Assembly: GCA_023662705.1 (NCBI GenBank)
Contig: JAMPIM010000058.1
Span: forward strand, 1-8,822
From: Candidatus Gastranaerophilales bacterium
GTDB lineage: Bacteria; Cyanobacteriota; Vampirovibrionia; Gastranaerophilales; Gastranaerophilaceae
Direction: 5' to 3'
DNA length: 8,822 nt
The position numbers and the translations under genes were made by a program. Positions 1 to 6,695 of this stretch are shown in pieces. Numbering within the stretch: the stretch's first letter is position 1; every line of letters begins with the position of its first letter. A model generated the notes under the pieces. It searched no databases. It was not told the DNA's origin and saw nothing but the letters and a program-made list of their open reading frames with translations.

Positions 1-2501
1 ACAAGGTTAGGGTTAACTTTGTGTCCTAATGTCATAGACATTTCAACCAATTTACCAACACCTTTTTGGTCTAATGTTTCAAACGGGTTAGAAGGAAGGA
101 TTTTCTGTTCAACATATCTGTTCAAGAATTTACCTTCTGCGTCGTCACGAGAGTAACCGAATGTCATCTGAGTCAAGTCGTTAGTACCGAATGAGAAGAA
201 TTCTGCGTATTCAGCAACTTCATCAGCTGTAAGTGCTGCACGAGGAATTTCAATCATAGTACCGAATTTGTACTCAACCTTGATTCCTTTTTCGTTCATA
301 ACGTCTTCTGCAACTCTTTCAAGGATTTCTTTAGCAACCTTAAGTTCGTTAACGTGACCGATTAGAGGAATCATAACCCAAGGTTTAACATCAATACCTT
401 CTTTTTTAACATCACAAGCAGCTTCAAAGATTGCTCTTACTTGCATTTCGTTAATTTCAGGATAAGTTAAACCTAAACGGCATCCTCTAAGACCCATCAT
501 AGGGTTTGATTCAGATAAGCTTTCAACGATGTGAAGCATTTCTTCTTTTTCTTTTGCATCTTTATTAAGAGCTTTTAGGGTAGCAACTTCTTTAATCAAT
601 TCTTCTTTTGAAGGTAAGAATTCATGAAGAGGCGGGTCTAAAAGTCTAACTGTCATTGGTTTATCACCAATAGCTTTGAACATTGCATAGAAGTCTGAAT
701 ACTGCATAGGAAGAAGTTTATCAAGAGCTTCTTTTCTAGCTTCAACAGTACCTGCAATAATCATTTTTTGTACCCAAGGAAGTCTGTCAGGGTCCATGAA
801 CATGTGTTCTGTTCTGCAAAGACCAACACCTTCAGCACCGAATTTCAAAGCGTTTTCGATATCTTTTGGAGTATCAGCGTTAGCTTCTACTTTTAGTTGT
901 TTAATTTCATCAACCCAAGAGAAGAACTTGTTCCAGTTTTCATCGATTTGAGCTTCAACCAACTTAACAGCGCCTTCCATAACGATACCTTTACCGCCAT
1001 CAAGAGAGATAATATCGTCTTTGTGGTAAACTTTACCGTCAAAACCTGTTAATGTTTCGTTTGCAAGGTCGATTTTCATATCTTCACAACCTGAAACGCA
1101 AGGTTTACCCATACCTTTAGCAACAACTGCTGCGTGAGAAGTTGCGCCGCCGCGAAGAGTAAGAACACCTTGAGAAACAGCCATACCGTGAATATCGTCA
1201 GGACAAGTTTCTACACGAACAAGGATAACTTTTTCGCCAGCTTCACCGCGTTTTGCAGCTTCTTCTGTATCGAATACGATTTTACCAACAGCTGCACCAG
1301 GAGAAGCGTTAACACCTTGAGCAATTTTATGAGCTTCTGCAAGTGCTTTTGAATCAAAGCAAGGAAGCAGGATTTGGTTAACTGAATAAGGGTCAACCAA
1401 TTGGATTGCTCTTTCTTTAGTAATAATACCTTCTTCACACATTTCAACAGCGATTCTTACAGCAGCAGCTGCAGTTCTCTTACCGTTACGTGTTTGAAGG
1501 ATATATAATTTACCTTTTTCAATAGTGAATTCCATATCTTGAACATCTTTGTAACCAAGTTCAAGTTTTTTCGCGATATCAACGTATTGTCTGTATAAGT
1601 CAGGCATTTCTGTTTCCAATTCAGCAATAGGTTTTGGAGTTCTGATACCTGCAACAACGTCTTCACCTTGAGCGTTTGTTAAGTATTCACCATAGAATTT
1701 GTTTTCGCCTGTAGCAGGGTTACGAGTGAATGAAACACCTGTCGCACAATCGTCGCCCATGTTACCGAATACCATTGATTGAACATTAACCGCTGTACCG
1801 AAGTTGTGGTCGATTTTGTTCATATTTCTGTATGCAACTGCACGAGGAATGTTCCAAGAACGGAATACAGCTTCAATAGCTTCTTGTAATTGAACATAAG
1901 GATCTTGCGGGAATTCTTTGCCTGTAACTTCTTTAATAATATTTTTGTAAACAGGAATCAAAGATTTCAAACCTTCTGCTGAAATTTCAGTATCTTGTTT
2001 AACGCCTTCGCGTTCTTTAACTTTTTCTAATTCAGATTCGAAATATTTTTGTCTGTCCATTTCCCAAGCAACAGAACCGAACATAGTTAAGAATCTTCTG
2101 TATGAGTCATAGCAGAAACGAGGATTGTTAGTCAATTTAATCATCGCTTCAACAGTTTGGTCATTCAAACCTAAGTTCAAGATAGTTTCCATCATACCAG
2201 GCATAGAAACTCTAGCACCTGAACGTACAGAAACTAAAAGAGGATTCTCAGCATCGCCGAATTTTTGTCCTTTTTGTTCTTCAACATCTTTTAATGCTGC
2301 CTTAACTTCATCCATCAAGCCTTCAGGCATTTTATTACCGTTATTGATATAATCCATACATGTTTCGGTTGTGATAGTCAGCCCCGGAGGTACTGGTAAA
2401 CCTAAGTTGGTCATTTCTGCAAGGTTTGCACCTTTACCGCCTAAAAGGTTACGCATATCAGCGTTTCCTTCACGGAACAGCCATACTCTCTTTTGAGTCA
2501 T
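1..2501 (-). CDS. ppdK: Pyruvate, phosphate dikinase (3' end cut off by the window)
   Basis: Interconverts pyruvate + ATP + Pi and PEP + AMP + PPi in the cytoplasm, linking glycolysis and gluconeogenesis. I read 833 codons without a stop from ATG at 2501; the family usually has about 875-880 residues, so roughly 40 C-terminal residues, including the expected catalytic Cys of the PEP/pyruvate domain, lie outside. Domains in order: ATP-grasp nucleotide-binding half (about 1-340, with GGKGANLAEM at 21-30, then SVRSGARVSMPGMMET and TGVSFTRNPATGE); the swivelling phosphohistidine domain with GGATSHAAVVAKGMG and catalytic His456; then the TIM-barrel PEP-binding domain (GVGLCRTEHMF, MTVRLLDPPLHEF, SFGTNDLTQMTFGYSRDD). 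The Thr two residues before His456 is the position targeted by PPDK regulatory proteins in other organisms. The start is supported by AAAAGGAG six bases upstream. The gene is divergent from the symporter. Identity is very secure. Confidence 0.97.
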   Translation of the reverse strand, partial: MTQKRVWLFREGNADMRNLLGGKGANLAEMTNLGLPVPPGLTITTETCMDYINNGNKMPEGLMDEVKAALKDVEEQKGQKFGDAENPLLVSVRSGARVSMPGMMETILNLGLNDQTVEAMIKLTNNPRFCYDSYRRFLTMFGSVAWEMDRQKYFESELEKVKEREGVKQDTEISAEGLKSLIPVYKNIIKEVTGKEFPQDPYVQLQEAIEAVFRSWNIPRAVAYRNMNKIDHNFGTAVNVQSMVFGNMGDDCATGVSFTRNPATGENKFYGEYLTNAQGEDVVAGIRTPKPIAELETEMPDLYRQYVDIAKKLELGYKDVQDMEFTIEKGKLYILQTRNGKRTAAAAVRIAVEMCEEGIITKERAIQLVDPYSVNQILLPCFDSKALAEAHKIAQGVNASPGAAVGKIVFDTEEAAKRGEAGEKVILVRVETCPDDIHGMAVSQGVLTLRGGATSHAAVVAKGMGKPCVSGCEDMKIDLANETLTGFDGKVYHKDDIISLDGGKGIVMEGAVKLVEAQIDENWNKFFSWVDEIKQLKVEANADTPKDIENALKFGAEGVGLCRTEHMFMDPDRLPWVQKMIIAGTVEARKEALDKLLPMQYSDFYAMFKAIGDKPMTVRLLDPPLHEFLPSKEELIKEVATLKALNKDAKEKEEMLHIVESLSESNPMMGLRGCRLGLTYPEINEMQVRAIFEAACDVKKEGIDVKPWVMIPLIGHVNELKVAKEILERVAEDVMNEKGIKVEYKFGTMIEIPRAALTADEVAEYAEFFSFGTNDLTQMTFGYSRDDAEGKFLNRYVEQKILPSNPFETLDQKGVGKLVEMSMTLGHKVNPNL

Positions 2502-2507
2502 TGGTTT

Positions 2508-2515
2508 CTCCTTTT
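2508..2515 (-). promoter_or_regulatory. Ribosome binding site of ppdK
   Basis: AAAAGGAG on the minus strand, six bases before the ATG at 2501. It contains the core AGGAG and fixes the start of the dikinase. Confidence 0.85.
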
Positions 2516-2542
2516 CTTAATTTACTATACCAGAATATATAA

Positions 2543-2555
2543 TTCCTATGAGGAA
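2543..2555. promoter_or_regulatory. Small palindrome in the divergent promoter region, possible operator
   Basis: TTCCT-ATG-AGGAA is a perfect inverted repeat with 5-base arms and a 3-base spacer. It lies just downstream of the preferred ppdK -10 and over its predicted start site, a position where a bound repressor would block initiation. A second palindrome, AACATGTT, lies at 2567-2574. Palindromes of this size occur by chance in AT-rich DNA, and no known operator consensus was matched. Confidence 0.25.
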
Positions 2556-2584
2556 ATTCTATCATGAACATGTTTTATAGTAAA
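2556..2584 (-). promoter_or_regulatory. Candidate sigma70-type promoter for ppdK
   Basis: On the minus strand, TTTACT (2584-2579) is separated by 17 bases from TAGAAT (2561-2556), and the -10 is preceded by TG-A, an extended -10 arrangement. Each hexamer differs from consensus at one or two positions. Initiation would fall near 2549 and give a leader of about 48 bases. A second extended -10, TGG-TATAGT (2532-2524), lies closer to the gene but lacks a recognisable -35 and would leave only about 16 bases of leader. Assignment is by eye. Confidence 0.45.
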
Positions 2585-2591
2585 ATCCTTC

Positions 2592-2620
2592 TTGATATTT
2601 TCTGGAAAAAATAGTACAAT
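2592..2620 (+). promoter_or_regulatory. Sigma70-type promoter of the symporter gene
   Basis: TTGATA (2592-2597) and TACAAT (2615-2620) are separated by exactly 17 bases, and each differs from consensus at one position. Initiation is expected near 2627, giving a leader of roughly 27 bases before the ATG at 2654. This is the best promoter in the window. Its -35 lies 7 bases from the candidate -35 of the divergent ppdK promoter, so the two are arranged back to back. Confidence 0.7.
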
Positions 2621-2653
2621 AGACTGGTTATAAGTATATATTGAGAGGTTTTT

Positions 2654-3979
2654 ATGAAATTGTACATGCAGGTACTTATTGCTCTTGGCTTAGGTCTAAA
2701 GAGAAACTGGCACATCTTTTTAGGACTTGTCCTCGGGGTTGTCGCAGGGATTTTTCTACATCAATATCCTAATCCTGTTGTAATGACAGCTTTCACATTT
2801 ATCGGACAACTGTTTATCAGACTTATTCAGATGGTTGTTATTCCATTGGTAATTTCAGCTATCGTTATCGGTATAACAAGTATCGGAGACAGCAAACAAC
2901 TCGGAAAACTCGGTTCAAAAATGGTTTTCTATTACGCAATCATAACCGTTGTGGCTGTTATTATCGGTGCGGTTCTTGCTTTAGTATTTAAACCGGGTTT
3001 AGGCGCAGCAGCTTATATCAATTCTGATGTTGCTACAGGAATCCAAGCTCAGGTTGCAACTACAATTGAAGCTCAAAAAGGCAACTTACTAAATATCATC
3101 TTAGGATTCATACCTAAAAACCCTCTTGCATCAATCGCATCAGGTGATATGGTTCCTATTATTGTATTTGCCGTAATCTTCTCTGTTGCTCTTGCTAGAG
3201 TTGGCGAAATCAACAGACCGTTCGTAAGTTTCTTTGAATCAGTTTTCGCTGCTACAATGAAAATCACCGACTGGATTATGTGCTTCGCAGCACCAGGTGT
3301 ATTTGCACTAACAGCTGTTGCAGTTTCAGCATTCGGTATTGATATTTTTATGAGTATTTCAAAATACCTCGGAGTACTTGCTCTCGGCTTTGGTATCCAA
3401 ATGTTTGTTGTATATCCGGTATTTCTTAAAATCTTCTCAAAAGTTCCTGTATGGATGTTATACGCAGCAATTGCAGAAGCTATGATGGTAGCTTTCGGTA
3501 CTGCAAGCTCATCAGCGACTTTACCGCTAACAATCGCTTGCTGCGAAAAACGCGGTATCTCACATAAAGTTACAAGCTTTGTAATCCCTCTAGGTGCTAC
3601 ACTAAATATGGACGGAACAGCTTTACTACAAGTTGTTGCAGTTATTTTCTTAGCTCAAGCTTACGGCGTTGCGTTAACTCCGTTCATTATTGTTCAAATC
3701 GCCTTCTTAGCAATTGTTGCTTCAAGTACAAGTGCAGGAATCCCTGGTGCAGGTTTGATTACAATCGCTCTTGTTCTTAACGGTATGGGATTAAGTCCTG
3801 AACAACTCGTAGCAGGTTTTGCGTTCTTATTCACAATCGAAAGAATTACGGATATGATGCGAACCCTTGTTAACGTAACATCCGACGCAGTCGTTGCAGC
3901 TGCTATCGCTGATAACGAAAACGAAATAAATTACGATTTACTCAATAATCCTGATGATTATAACGAAGTAATTAATTAG
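2654..3979 (+). CDS. Dicarboxylate/amino acid:cation symporter, probably glutamate/aspartate transporter (GltP/GltT type)
   Basis: An inner-membrane secondary transporter of the DAACS/SLC1 family that takes up acidic amino acids with Na+ or H+. At 441 residues it has the usual length, with hydrophobic segments throughout matching the eight-helix, two-hairpin fold. Family hallmarks are in order: Ser-rich hairpin 1 (GTASSSATLP, Ser285-287), NMDGT (318-322), hairpin 2 (SAGIPGAG, around 360-367), and helix 8 with D400, R403, N407 and D411 in TDMMRTLVNVTSD. That helix-8 spacing matches substrate- and Na+-binding D394, R397, N401 and D405 of archaeal GltPh. Conserved Arg403 favours Glu/Asp over neutral substrates, and the motif differs from DctA, making a C4-dicarboxylate role less likely. 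The ATG at 2654 has GAGAGG five bases upstream. It is monocistronic between its own promoter and a strong terminator. Family is certain; substrate is inferred. Na+ versus H+ coupling cannot be settled here. Confidence 0.93.
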   Translation: MKLYMQVLIALGLGLKRNWHIFLGLVLGVVAGIFLHQYPNPVVMTAFTFIGQLFIRLIQMVVIPLVISAIVIGITSIGDSKQLGKLGSKMVFYYAIITVVAVIIGAVLALVFKPGLGAAAYINSDVATGIQAQVATTIEAQKGNLLNIILGFIPKNPLASIASGDMVPIIVFAVIFSVALARVGEINRPFVSFFESVFAATMKITDWIMCFAAPGVFALTAVAVSAFGIDIFMSISKYLGVLALGFGIQMFVVYPVFLKIFSKVPVWMLYAAIAEAMMVAFGTASSSATLPLTIACCEKRGISHKVTSFVIPLGATLNMDGTALLQVVAVIFLAQAYGVALTPFIIVQIAFLAIVASSTSAGIPGAGLITIALVLNGMGLSPEQLVAGFAFLFTIERITDMMRTLVNVTSDAVVAAAIADNENEINYDLLNNPDDYNEVIN

Positions 3980-4012
3980 AAAAAAGGCGGGTTCGAAGAA
4001 CCCGCCTTTTTT
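3980..4012. terminator. Bidirectional rho-independent terminator between convergent genes
   Basis: GGCGGGTTC (3986-3994) pairs perfectly with GAACCCGCC (3998-4006) around a GAA loop. It is flanked by six A (3980-3985) and six T (4007-4012), so either strand gives a GC-rich 9-bp stem followed by a U tract. The symporter stop codon ends at 3979, immediately before it. The stop codon of the opposite-strand gene begins at 4014, one base beyond it. One element therefore ends both transcripts. Confidence 0.95.
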
Positions 4013-4013
4013 A

Positions 4014-4670
4014 TTAATCCATAATCTCAGTTTCTATATCTTTAATTCCGAGGAAATCTTCCAAATCATATTCGTGTGTATCTTTTACCTTTTCAAACTT
4101 AGCATCAGAATTCTTTGCTCTTATTTCACGCTGCGCTGCATTAAAATCTTCGTACAGCAAAACTCCGTCATCAGCTTTGTCAGAAAATTTATCACCAACA
4201 CCCATCAACCCTGTTTTTTCTCTATCCTTCAAAGAATCTTTAAGCTCAGTAAGCAAACCATAGCTCAAGCTATCTTCTGTCAATTTATCTTTTTGTGTCG
4301 GAATAAGTTTTTCCAAATAACTTGCAGGATAATAGTAATCACTTGTTTCTGCAATACCTGTAATTACTTCTCCATCTTTTACCGCCATAAGATAAGTCAT
4401 GTCATCAAACTGCATACAATCTTTTTGCGATTTCCCTGACAAGCGTGAAAGAAAAGAACTAAAAAATTCTTTAAATCTGTTTGTGGATCTACCTGCAACA
4501 GCTCTGTCACTTCCTTGAAGAGTAGCATTGCATCTTGCCATAAACTTTTTATCTTCTTTACCCAGAGCGAAAACATCAATTACTTCATCCGCTCCGCCCT
4601 GAACAGCTTTACGCACATTAAGAATTCTTCTTGCTTCAAAGCTTACATTACTATTATTTTGAATATTCAT
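4014..4670 (-). CDS. Uncharacterised 218-residue soluble protein
   Basis: I do not recognise this protein. It starts at ATG 4670, because AGAAAGG (4685-4679) is 8 bases upstream; an in-frame GTG at 4676 would leave only 2 bases. No signal peptide or membrane helix is visible and the protein is rich in charged residues. Near the N-terminus is NVSFEARR (residues 8-15), which resembles a short leader I associate from memory with uncharacterised gut Melainabacteria proteins. The middle contains a probable strand-turn-strand, MTYLMAVKDGEVITGIAETS, followed by YYYPASYLEKL. The C-terminus (about the last 30 residues) is acidic. The strand pattern could fit a divergent acetyltransferase-like fold, but I see no acetyl-CoA binding loop, so I do not assign it. 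It begins 56 bases after pyrG, without an obvious intervening terminator, and is the last gene before the shared terminator. Co-transcription with pyrG is likely. Its coding status is supported by the ribosome binding site, uninterrupted frame and terminator. Confidence 0.8.
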   Translation of the reverse strand: MNIQNNSNVSFEARRILNVRKAVQGGADEVIDVFALGKEDKKFMARCNATLQGSDRAVAGRSTNRFKEFFSSFLSRLSGKSQKDCMQFDDMTYLMAVKDGEVITGIAETSDYYYPASYLEKLIPTQKDKLTEDSLSYGLLTELKDSLKDREKTGLMGVGDKFSDKADDGVLLYEDFNAAQREIRAKNSDAKFEKVKDTHEYDLEDFLGIKDIETEIMD

Positions 4671-4678
4671 ACACACAA

Positions 4679-4685
4679 CCTTTCT
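4679..4685 (-). promoter_or_regulatory. Ribosome binding site deciding the start of the uncharacterised gene
   Basis: AGAAAGG on the minus strand lies 8 bases from ATG at 4670 but only 2 bases from the in-frame GTG at 4676. The spacing selects the ATG and gives a protein of 218 rather than 220 residues. Confidence 0.65.
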
Positions 4686-4726
4686 TTGCTTGTGTACATG
4701 AAAACCCGAAAAAATATTTTTTGCTA

Positions 4727-6331
4727 TTATTTAAGATTTTTTACAGCAGCCGTAATCAAGCCTCTGAACAATGGATGAGGTCTGTTTGGTCTTGATTTGA
4801 ACTCAGGGTGGAACTGACAAGCCACAAACCAATCCAAATGAGGAAGCTCAACAATCTCAGACAGCATTCCATCAGGAGACATGCCAGAGAATACCAAACC
4901 TGCTTTCTTAAGCTGTTCAATGTATTCGGTATTAACTTCGTATCTATGTCTGTGACGTTCCGAAATCTTAGTCGCGCCGTAAACTTCGTATGCTCTTGTT
5001 CCTTTTTTAACATTGCAATCATAAGCCCCGAGTCTCATTGTTCCGCCGTAACCTTTGACATTCTTTTGTTCAAGCATTAAGTCAACAACAGGATGCGGTG
5101 AATTTTCATCAAATTCGGTTGAATTAGCACCTTTTAAACCTGCAACATTCCTTGCATACTCAGTTACAGCACACTGCATACCAAGACAAATTCCTAAGAA
5201 CGGAAGATTATTTTCACGAGCATATTTAATTACATTAAGTTTACCTTCAACCCCTCTAATACCAAATCCGCCTGGGATAATTACACCGTGAACATCTGCT
5301 AAAAGCTCTTTGCATTTTGCCCCGTCCACACAATCTTCTGAGTTAATCCATTTGATTTCGGTTTTAGCGTTATGTTCATAACCCGCGTGTTTAATAGATT
5401 CCACAACAGAAATATACGCATCTGAAAGCTTTGTATATTTTCCTGCAATTGCAATTTTAATTGTTTTATCAGGATGATTAATTCTTTCTACAAGATTTCT
5501 CCAGCCATCCAAATCAGCTTTTTTATCAGGTGTTTGAAGAAGTTTAAGCACAACTTCAGCAAATTTTTGATCTTCCAATGCAAGCGGTACTTCATAAATA
5601 CTCTTCATATCACGGCATTCGATAACCGCTTCCTTTGCAACAGAACAGAATAGAGCAAGTTTATCTTTTTCTGTCTTTGGAATAGGTTTTGAGGTTCTAC
5701 AAACAAGAATTTCAGGCTGTAACCCATAGCTTCTCAATAAATTCACACTGTGCTGCGAAGGTTTTGTCTTCAATTCACCTGATGTCGGAAGATAAGGAAG
5801 CAAAGTACAATGAATATTAATTGCGTTCCCGATTCCTGCTTCGGTTTTGAATTGGCGAATTGATTCAATAAACGGCAAAGACTCAATATCACCGATTGTT
5901 CCGCCGATTTCTATTATCTGAAAATCAGGTTTAAAATGTTTTTGAGCTTTAACAAGACGTGATTTAATCTCATTAGTAATATGAGGAATTACCTGAACAG
6001 TAGCTCCAAGATAATCACCTTTACGCTCTTTATTAATAACTGTTTGATAAACACTTCCCGAAGTTACATTGCTTAACTGCGAGAAATTAGTATCGATAAA
6101 TCTTTCATAATGACCCAAATCCAAATCTGTCTCAGCACCGTCATCGGTTACAAAAACTTCGCCGTGCTGGAATGGACTCATAGTCCCCGGGTCAACATTA
6201 ATATACGGGTCAAATTTCTGAATAGCAACAGAAAAGCCGCGTGCTCTTAAAAGCCTGCCGAGTGATGCACCAATAATTCCCTTCCCTAATGAACTAACAA
6301 CACCACCTGTTATAAATATATACTTTGTCAT
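4727..6331 (-). CDS. pyrG: CTP synthase (glutamine-hydrolysing)
   Basis: Makes CTP from UTP, ATP and glutamine, the last step of pyrimidine nucleotide synthesis; it works as a cytoplasmic tetramer. The 534 residues match the usual length. The N-terminal synthetase domain (about 1-270) begins MTKYIFITGGVVSSLGKG with P-loop Lys17, and continues with the family motifs GGTIGDIESLPF and SGELKTKPSQHSV. The C-terminal class I glutamine amidotransferase domain (about 290-534) has GIRGVEGK, the nucleophile Cys382 in GICLGMQ, and His508 and Glu510 in CQFHPEF, completing the catalytic triad. The ATG at 6331 is chosen because AGAAGGAG lies 7 bases upstream and the family starts there. An upstream in-frame TTG at 6367 falls inside a terminator hairpin and is not credible. 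The leader holds an intrinsic terminator directly before the ribosome binding site, suggesting regulated read-through. Confidence 0.98.
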   Translation of the reverse strand: MTKYIFITGGVVSSLGKGIIGASLGRLLRARGFSVAIQKFDPYINVDPGTMSPFQHGEVFVTDDGAETDLDLGHYERFIDTNFSQLSNVTSGSVYQTVINKERKGDYLGATVQVIPHITNEIKSRLVKAQKHFKPDFQIIEIGGTIGDIESLPFIESIRQFKTEAGIGNAINIHCTLLPYLPTSGELKTKPSQHSVNLLRSYGLQPEILVCRTSKPIPKTEKDKLALFCSVAKEAVIECRDMKSIYEVPLALEDQKFAEVVLKLLQTPDKKADLDGWRNLVERINHPDKTIKIAIAGKYTKLSDAYISVVESIKHAGYEHNAKTEIKWINSEDCVDGAKCKELLADVHGVIIPGGFGIRGVEGKLNVIKYARENNLPFLGICLGMQCAVTEYARNVAGLKGANSTEFDENSPHPVVDLMLEQKNVKGYGGTMRLGAYDCNVKKGTRAYEVYGATKISERHRHRYEVNTEYIEQLKKAGLVFSGMSPDGMLSEIVELPHLDWFVACQFHPEFKSRPNRPHPLFRGLITAAVKNLK

Positions 6332-6338
6332 AGTCAGA

Positions 6339-6346
6339 CTCCTTCT
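6339..6346 (-). promoter_or_regulatory. Ribosome binding site of pyrG
   Basis: AGAAGGAG on the minus strand, 7 bases before ATG at 6331. It fixes the CTP synthase start and excludes the TTG-initiated extension. Only about 7 bases separate it from the U tract of the preceding terminator. Confidence 0.88.
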
Positions 6347-6353
6347 ACAAATT

Positions 6354-6379
6354 AAAAAAGAGGGCAAAAAGCCCTCTTT
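6354..6379 (-). terminator. Intrinsic terminator or attenuator between gatC and pyrG
   Basis: On the minus strand AAAGAGGGC (6379-6371) pairs with GCCCTCTTT (6365-6357) across a TTTTT loop, and the T run continues to 6354. The core is a 6-bp GC-rich stem extended by three A-U pairs. On the plus strand only three T follow the stem, so the element works mainly leftwards, the direction of gatC and pyrG. It begins 6 bases after the gatC stop and ends about 7 bases before the pyrG ribosome binding site. This is too close for a promoter in between, so it may act as an attenuator of pyrG as well as the end of the gatC transcript. Confidence 0.82.
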
Positions 6380-6385
6380 AAATTC

Positions 6386-6667
6386 TTAATTAATTTTTGG
6401 AACTCTAAAGAATCCGTCCTCTTCATACGGAGCATTCTTCATCAGTTCTTCTTTTGTTTGTTCGTAGTAAACTTCATCTTCTCTCATAACGTTTACAAAA
6501 TCAATCGCGTGAGCCATCGGTTCAACATTTGATGTATCAACCTCGTTCATTGCATCAACGTGTTTAAGAACATCACCTAATTGTTTAGTAAACTTCTCTT
6601 TTTCTTCTTCTGTTAATTCAAGACGAGCAAGCTTTGCTACGTGTTCAACATCTTTTATTGTAATCAT
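6386..6667 (-). CDS. gatC: Asp-tRNA(Asn)/Glu-tRNA(Gln) amidotransferase subunit C
   Basis: Small structural subunit of GatCAB, which converts misacylated Glu-tRNA(Gln) and/or Asp-tRNA(Asn) to the correct aminoacyl-tRNA in the cytoplasm. GatC belts GatA to GatB and stabilises the complex. At 93 residues it is the normal length. It shows the typical helical N-terminus (DVEHVAKLARLELTEEE), the HVDAMNEVDTSNVEPMAHA region, and a C-terminus with the usual LMKNAPYEEDGFFRVPKI. The ATG at 6667 has GGAG 10 bases and AAGGA 3 bases upstream. It follows mtaB after 28 bases with no terminator between, so the two are probably one transcript. gatA and gatB are not next to it here. It is followed at once by the terminator preceding pyrG. 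Its presence predicts the indirect Gln-tRNA and/or Asn-tRNA route in this organism. Confidence 0.96.
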   Translation of the reverse strand: MITIKDVEHVAKLARLELTEEEKEKFTKQLGDVLKHVDAMNEVDTSNVEPMAHAIDFVNVMREDEVYYEQTKEELMKNAPYEEDGFFRVPKIN

Positions 6668-6695
6668 AATTCCTTATCTCCAATATTTCATGATT

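Noticed and set aside
1134..2352. Short open frames on both strands within ppdK
   Set aside because: They overlap a continuous, fully recognisable dikinase reading frame and have no independent support.
4671..4676. GTG start two codons upstream of the uncharacterised protein
   Set aside because: Only 2 bases separate it from the Shine-Dalgarno; the ATG at 4670 has an 8-base spacing.
4709..4722. AAAAAATATTTTTT palindrome after pyrG as a terminator
   Set aside because: It is built only of A and T, so the stem would be weak. I regard it as AT-rich spacer rather than a terminator between pyrG and the next gene.
4074..5291. Several plus-strand open frames of 78-121 codons opposite the uncharacterised gene and pyrG
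   Set aside because: They lie antisense to well-supported genes, show no family resemblance, and are compositional shadows.
6332..6367. TTG-initiated N-terminal extension of CTP synthase by 12 residues
   Set aside because: The extension is encoded by the terminator arm and the ribosome binding site, and family members start at MTKY-like sequence, matching ATG 6331 with AGAAGGAG at 7 bases.
6357..6423. Antiterminator pairing between AAGAGG in the gatC 3' end (6423-6418) and CCTCTT of the terminator 3' arm
   Set aside because: Only 6 base pairs in purine-rich sequence, expected by chance. It does not by itself support a riboswitch-like alternative fold.
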